Below are positions 61,007 through 64,000 of a stretch of DNA of 64,000 nt, piece after piece; the first letter of the stretch is position 1; every line of letters starts with the position of its first letter. The stretch comes from Thalassospira australica (GTDB taxonomy: Bacteria; Pseudomonadota; Alphaproteobacteria; Rhodospirillales; Thalassospiraceae). The notes under the pieces were generated by a model that was given only the letters and a program-made list of their open reading frames with translations, did not search any database and was not told the DNA's origin. The translations under genes were made by a program, and so were the position numbers. The DNA lies in the NCBI RefSeq assembly GCF_000763295.1, contig NZ_JRJE01000032.1:496001-560000 (forward strand), in the 5' to 3' direction.

Positions 61007-61229
61007 AAGGGTATCTCCAGTTTCGAGTTATGTGCTGTAGTTAAGCGCAGCACATCAAACTGTAAAGCATCAAGCGTTTGTTTCAATGGCATGGCTGCCT
61101 TGTTTGTGAGGCGATCTATGGGGTGAAAGTACGTTTTTCACAGGTTGAAAAGCCTTGCGATAGTGTTGTCACCCGGCTAATCCAGACAGTCCAGATTTGA
61201 CCGGGGCAGGTGACAGGGACAACCCAACG

Positions 61230-62243
61230 ATGACTTTTGCCGGACTTGCGACCTTTGCAAGCATCTTTCTTGTCAGCTCGATGTTGCTGACTTGGGGTGT
61301 GCTGAATTATCTGCGGCGCAAGGCGATCCTTGATACGCCCAATCATCGTTCCAGCCATGCCGTACCAACCCCGCGCGGGGGTGGTCTTGCGATTACACCG
61401 CTTTTGATTGTGCTGATCGCAGTTGTTTTTGCCTTTACCGGTGTGACCTCTATCGGTCCCTGGTTGATGTTGGCGGCTGCAGGCGGGCTTGGTTTGTTAA
61501 GCTGGCTTGATGATCGTCATGACCTGCCTGCAGCCAAACGTTTTGCCCTGCAATTTGTTGCTGTGATGATCGGCGTGCTTGCCCTGGATAAACCCGTTTT
61601 GGGCGGAATTGTGCCGATCTGGCTGGATCATGTTCTGGTGGTGATCGCTTGGGTCTGGTTCATCAATCTGTTCAATTTCATGGATGGAATTGACGGCATT
61701 TCCGGGGTAGAAGCCGGGTCCATCGGGCTTGGCATATTCATTTTGGCGCTTTTCGTGCCATTGCCGCAATTTATTGGCCTTGGCTACATTGGGCTTGGCA
61801 TTCTTGCGATCATGATCGGATTTCTGATCTGGAACTGGCATCCGGCGAAGCTGTTTTTGGGGGATGTCGGGTCCGTTCCGCTTGGCTTTATCTTGGGTTG
61901 GTTGTTGCTTAAGGTCGCATCAGAAGGGGCGTGGGCCATCGCACTTATCCTGCCGTCTTATTATCTGTTTGATGCAAGCTTCACCCTGATCAAACGCGCC
62001 CTGAGACGTGAAAAAATCTGGCAGGCCCATCGCGAGCATTTCTATCAACTGGCGATCCAGCGCGGATTTTCCCATGCGCGGGTTTCGATCATGATCCTGA
62101 TCAGCAACATGATTTTGATCGCGATCTGTTTTGCCCAGAATGATACGCCCGATTGGATGCGTGTTGTTGCGGCCCTGTTTGTTGTTCTGGGGCTTGTCGG
62201 GATGATGGTGCGTATGCCGGTTGGGCGCGCACCAAACGCGTGA
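61230..62243 (+). CDS. Undecaprenyl-phosphate sugar-phosphate transferase (WecA/WbpL family)
   Basis: This is an inner-membrane enzyme (337 residues, about ten helices) of the MraY/WecA family that puts the first sugar phosphate on undecaprenyl phosphate to start O-antigen or other polysaccharide units. Hallmarks are DTPNHRSSHAVPTPRGGG near the N-terminus, the active-site Asp region LFNFMDGIDGISGVEAG, LFLGDVGSVPLGFILG and the cytoplasmic HREHFYQLA loop. ATG 61230 has AGGGAC upstream; a TTG at 61197 has no SD. It is followed by the FlaA1-like dehydratase gene, which supplies a matching sugar nucleotide. Confidence 0.92.
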   Translation: MTFAGLATFASIFLVSSMLLTWGVLNYLRRKAILDTPNHRSSHAVPTPRGGGLAITPLLIVLIAVVFAFTGVTSIGPWLMLAAAGGLGLLSWLDDRHDLPAAKRFALQFVAVMIGVLALDKPVLGGIVPIWLDHVLVVIAWVWFINLFNFMDGIDGISGVEAGSIGLGIFILALFVPLPQFIGLGYIGLGILAIMIGFLIWNWHPAKLFLGDVGSVPLGFILGWLLLKVASEGAWAIALILPSYYLFDASFTLIKRALRREKIWQAHREHFYQLAIQRGFSHARVSIMILISNMILIAICFAQNDTPDWMRVVAALFVVLGLVGMMVRMPVGRAPNA

Positions 62244-62367
62244 TCCCTATCCCATCAATCGGCTTTGCTTGACTTGACGGGGGCGGAGGGCGAAAAGAAA
62301 GCCCTATCCGTCTTTCGCAAAGTGGATATATCCTTATAAAAACAGAAAACTGCCGGTAAGGGACCGC

Positions 62368-64000
62368 ATGCTGCGATTAATTCAGCGAAGCCACATTGCC
62401 TTTGCCCATGACATTCTCATGGCTGCCCTTTCCTTCCCGCTGGCGTTATATCTGCGGGTTGGCGACGGTGTGGCCTATTATTCGCTGGATAATATCATCT
62501 TCTCGGCAGCGATTTTTACCCTGATTGCAGCAGTATCATTCTGGTACTTCGGGCTTTATCGTGGCATCTGGCGCTATGCGTCGCTTAATGACGTTATCCG
62601 CATTGCCAAGGCGGTCTCGGTTGCAGTTGCTGCTCTGTTTATCGTGTTGTTTTTAACCACACGTCTTGACTGGATGCCGCGTTCGGCACCGATCATTCAA
62701 TGGTTCCTGTTGATGGCGATGTTGGGTGGATCGCGACTGACCTACAGGATTGCCAAGGATAAATCGACTGCCCGTGCGCTTGTTCGCCAGGGAACGACGC
62801 GGTTGCCGGTTCTGTTGATTGGGGCGGGGGATGAGGCCGAAGCTTTCATCCGTGAAACAGAACGGTCTGCTGATACGCCTTTTAGGGTTATTGGCATCGT
62901 ATCGCTGACTCAGGGGCGGGTTGGGCGCAACATGCACGGTGTTGACGTGCTCGCCACGGTGGATCAGCTTGAAGATGTCATCAAGAAGCTGGAAAAGAGC
63001 CGGTATGGTTTACCGCGTCGTCTTGTGCTGAGCGGCGATGCCTTGCGCCATGAAGACAACGCCAAGTGGGTGGAAATTGCCGATCGTTATGGCATGACGC
63101 TTGCCCGGTTGCCGAAACTGGGTGACCTGCGCGAAGGCCTTGCCGATCCGTTGCAAATTCGCCCGGTGGCGATTGAAGATTTGCTTGGTCGACCACAGGC
63201 CCGCCTTGATCGTGAGCGCGTACGTCAGATGATCGCCGGTAAGCGGGTTCTGGTGACCGGTGCCGGGGGGTCTATCGGGTCGGAATTGGTGCGCCAGATC
63301 GCATCTTATGGCCCACTCAGCCTGACGTTGGTCGATGCTGGCGAATACCAGCTTTATGCCATTGATATGGAGATGGCGGAAAAATATCCCGATATCGCGC
63401 GCGACAGTATTCTTGGCGATGTTCGGGATCGTACCCGGATCGGTCAGGTGTTTGGTCGCCATGCCCCGGAAATCGTTTTCCATGCCGCGGCCTACAAACA
63501 TGTTCCATTGGTTGAACACAATCCCAATGAAGGCATCCTGACAAATACACTTGGCACGCGAAATGTTGCTGAAGCCTGCCGGGAGGCCGGGGTTGGCACC
63601 ATGGTTCTGATTTCAACCGACAAGGCGGTGAACCCGGCAAATGTGATGGGTGCGTCAAAACGTCTGGCAGAATGCTATTGTCAGGCACTGGAAACCTTGC
63701 CTGCCGATCAACGTGGCCCAACCCGGTTCGTGACAGTGCGGTTTGGCAACGTTCTGGGATCAACCGGATCGGTGGTGCCACTGTTTAAGCGTCAGCTTGA
63801 AGAAGGCGGGCCGCTTACGGTGACCCATCAGGATATCACCCGGTATTTCATGACCATTGCCGAAGCGGTTGAACTTGTTCTGCAGTCAGCAGAACTCGGG
63901 CGGCATGGTGTGACGGATGGTGGCAAAATCTTTGTTCTTGATATGGGACGGCCGGTCAAAATCGTTGATCTGGCTCGTCAGATGATCCTGCTGTCAGGTC
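62368..64000 (+). CDS. NDP-sugar 4,6-dehydratase, FlaA1/WbpM/PglF type (truncated by window end)
   Basis: This is an integral-membrane nucleotide-sugar dehydratase; the window cuts it after about 544 residues. Four N-terminal helices (for example IFTLIAAVSFWYFGLY) and a CoA-binding-like domain (RLPVLLIGAGDEAEAFI) precede the SDR domain: VTGAGGSIGSELVRQIA, HAAAYKHVPLVEHNPNE and LISTDKAVNPANVMGASKR. As in FlaA1 and WbpM, the usual catalytic Tyr of YxxxK is Met (MGASK) and Asp-Lys of STDKA takes over. ATG 62368 has GGTAAGGGA upstream. It probably makes a UDP-4-keto-6-deoxyhexosamine for the polysaccharide begun by the preceding transferase. Confidence 0.94.
   Translation, partial: MLRLIQRSHIAFAHDILMAALSFPLALYLRVGDGVAYYSLDNIIFSAAIFTLIAAVSFWYFGLYRGIWRYASLNDVIRIAKAVSVAVAALFIVLFLTTRLDWMPRSAPIIQWFLLMAMLGGSRLTYRIAKDKSTARALVRQGTTRLPVLLIGAGDEAEAFIRETERSADTPFRVIGIVSLTQGRVGRNMHGVDVLATVDQLEDVIKKLEKSRYGLPRRLVLSGDALRHEDNAKWVEIADRYGMTLARLPKLGDLREGLADPLQIRPVAIEDLLGRPQARLDRERVRQMIAGKRVLVTGAGGSIGSELVRQIASYGPLSLTLVDAGEYQLYAIDMEMAEKYPDIARDSILGDVRDRTRIGQVFGRHAPEIVFHAAAYKHVPLVEHNPNEGILTNTLGTRNVAEACREAGVGTMVLISTDKAVNPANVMGASKRLAECYCQALETLPADQRGPTRFVTVRFGNVLGSTGSVVPLFKRQLEEGGPLTVTHQDITRYFMTIAEAVELVLQSAELGRHGVTDGGKIFVLDMGRPVKIVDLARQMILLSG

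Noticed and set aside
1-64000. CRISPR arrays, insertion sequences, integrases, phage genes, rRNA
   Set aside because: I looked for regularly spaced repeats, terminal inverted repeats with transposase-like frames, and rRNA-like sequence, and saw none.

Overview
The window is a gene-dense stretch (about 58 protein genes) of a Gram-negative alphaproteobacterial chromosome. GC is in the mid-50s by eye. Gene content and protein style (HmuSTUV with HemP, OpgGH, DUF1674/SdhAF4, many TRAP/TTT/ABC-type uptake systems and FCD-type GntR regulators) suggest a marine Rhodospirillales heterotroph, perhaps Thalassospira; the genus is a guess from memory, not a search result. I saw no rRNA, tRNA, CRISPR array, insertion sequence, integrase or phage gene.

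Layout. 1-6.0 kb: a GntR regulator facing a spermidine/putrescine-type ABC importer (ATPase, Tat-exported binding protein, two permeases) that ends in an Asp/Glu/hydantoin racemase. 6.0-12.6 kb: a second GntR regulator, a TauE/SafE membrane protein and a divergent tripartite tricarboxylate transporter operon (TctC-TctB-TctA) that ends in a gamma-glutamyltransferase without a signal peptide. 12.7-19 kb: a YHS-domain protein, an AraC regulator, osmoregulated periplasmic glucan genes opgG and opgH, and an unknown 159-residue protein.

19.2-31.6 kb is the most coherent block: a fatty-acid utilisation regulon, all on the minus strand. Its three transcription units are MerR regulator, thiolase, FadN-type hydratase/dehydrogenase, acyl-CoA dehydrogenase, thioesterase, enoyl-CoA hydratase and HSDL2-like SDR; an acyl-CoA ligase; and SCP2 protein, DUF6134 secreted protein and FadL porin. 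Each unit has one or two copies of a 16-bp near-palindrome centred on GTTAAC just upstream, of the kind bound by LiuR-type MerR regulators. The locus therefore looks like a self-contained uptake, activation and beta-oxidation system with two poorly understood members (DUF6134 and stand-alone SCP2).

31.8-36.9 kb: two glycine-zipper envelope proteins, a LysE exporter, an MFS transporter and a soluble globin-coupled chemoreceptor that also carries a C-terminal zinc-binding CZB domain. 37.2-43.5 kb: a haem-uptake operon (hemP, TonB receptor, hmuS, hmuT, hmuU, hmuV) with a clear promoter and an AT-rich iron-box-like element. 43.5-48.9 kb: a LysR regulator divergent from an amino-acid catabolic trio (FAD oxidoreductase, class III aminotransferase, ALDH7-type dehydrogenase) that fits lysine/2-aminoadipate breakdown.

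49-64 kb: sodB, a small exported protein, thiM-thiE behind a TPP riboswitch, tex, a methyltransferase, an SdhAF4 homologue, a YdeP-type molybdopterin oxidoreductase with a small overlapping winged-helix-like partner, rpe, rsmB, and the start of a polysaccharide locus (WecA/WbpL-type transferase and a FlaA1/WbpM-type dehydratase cut by the window end).
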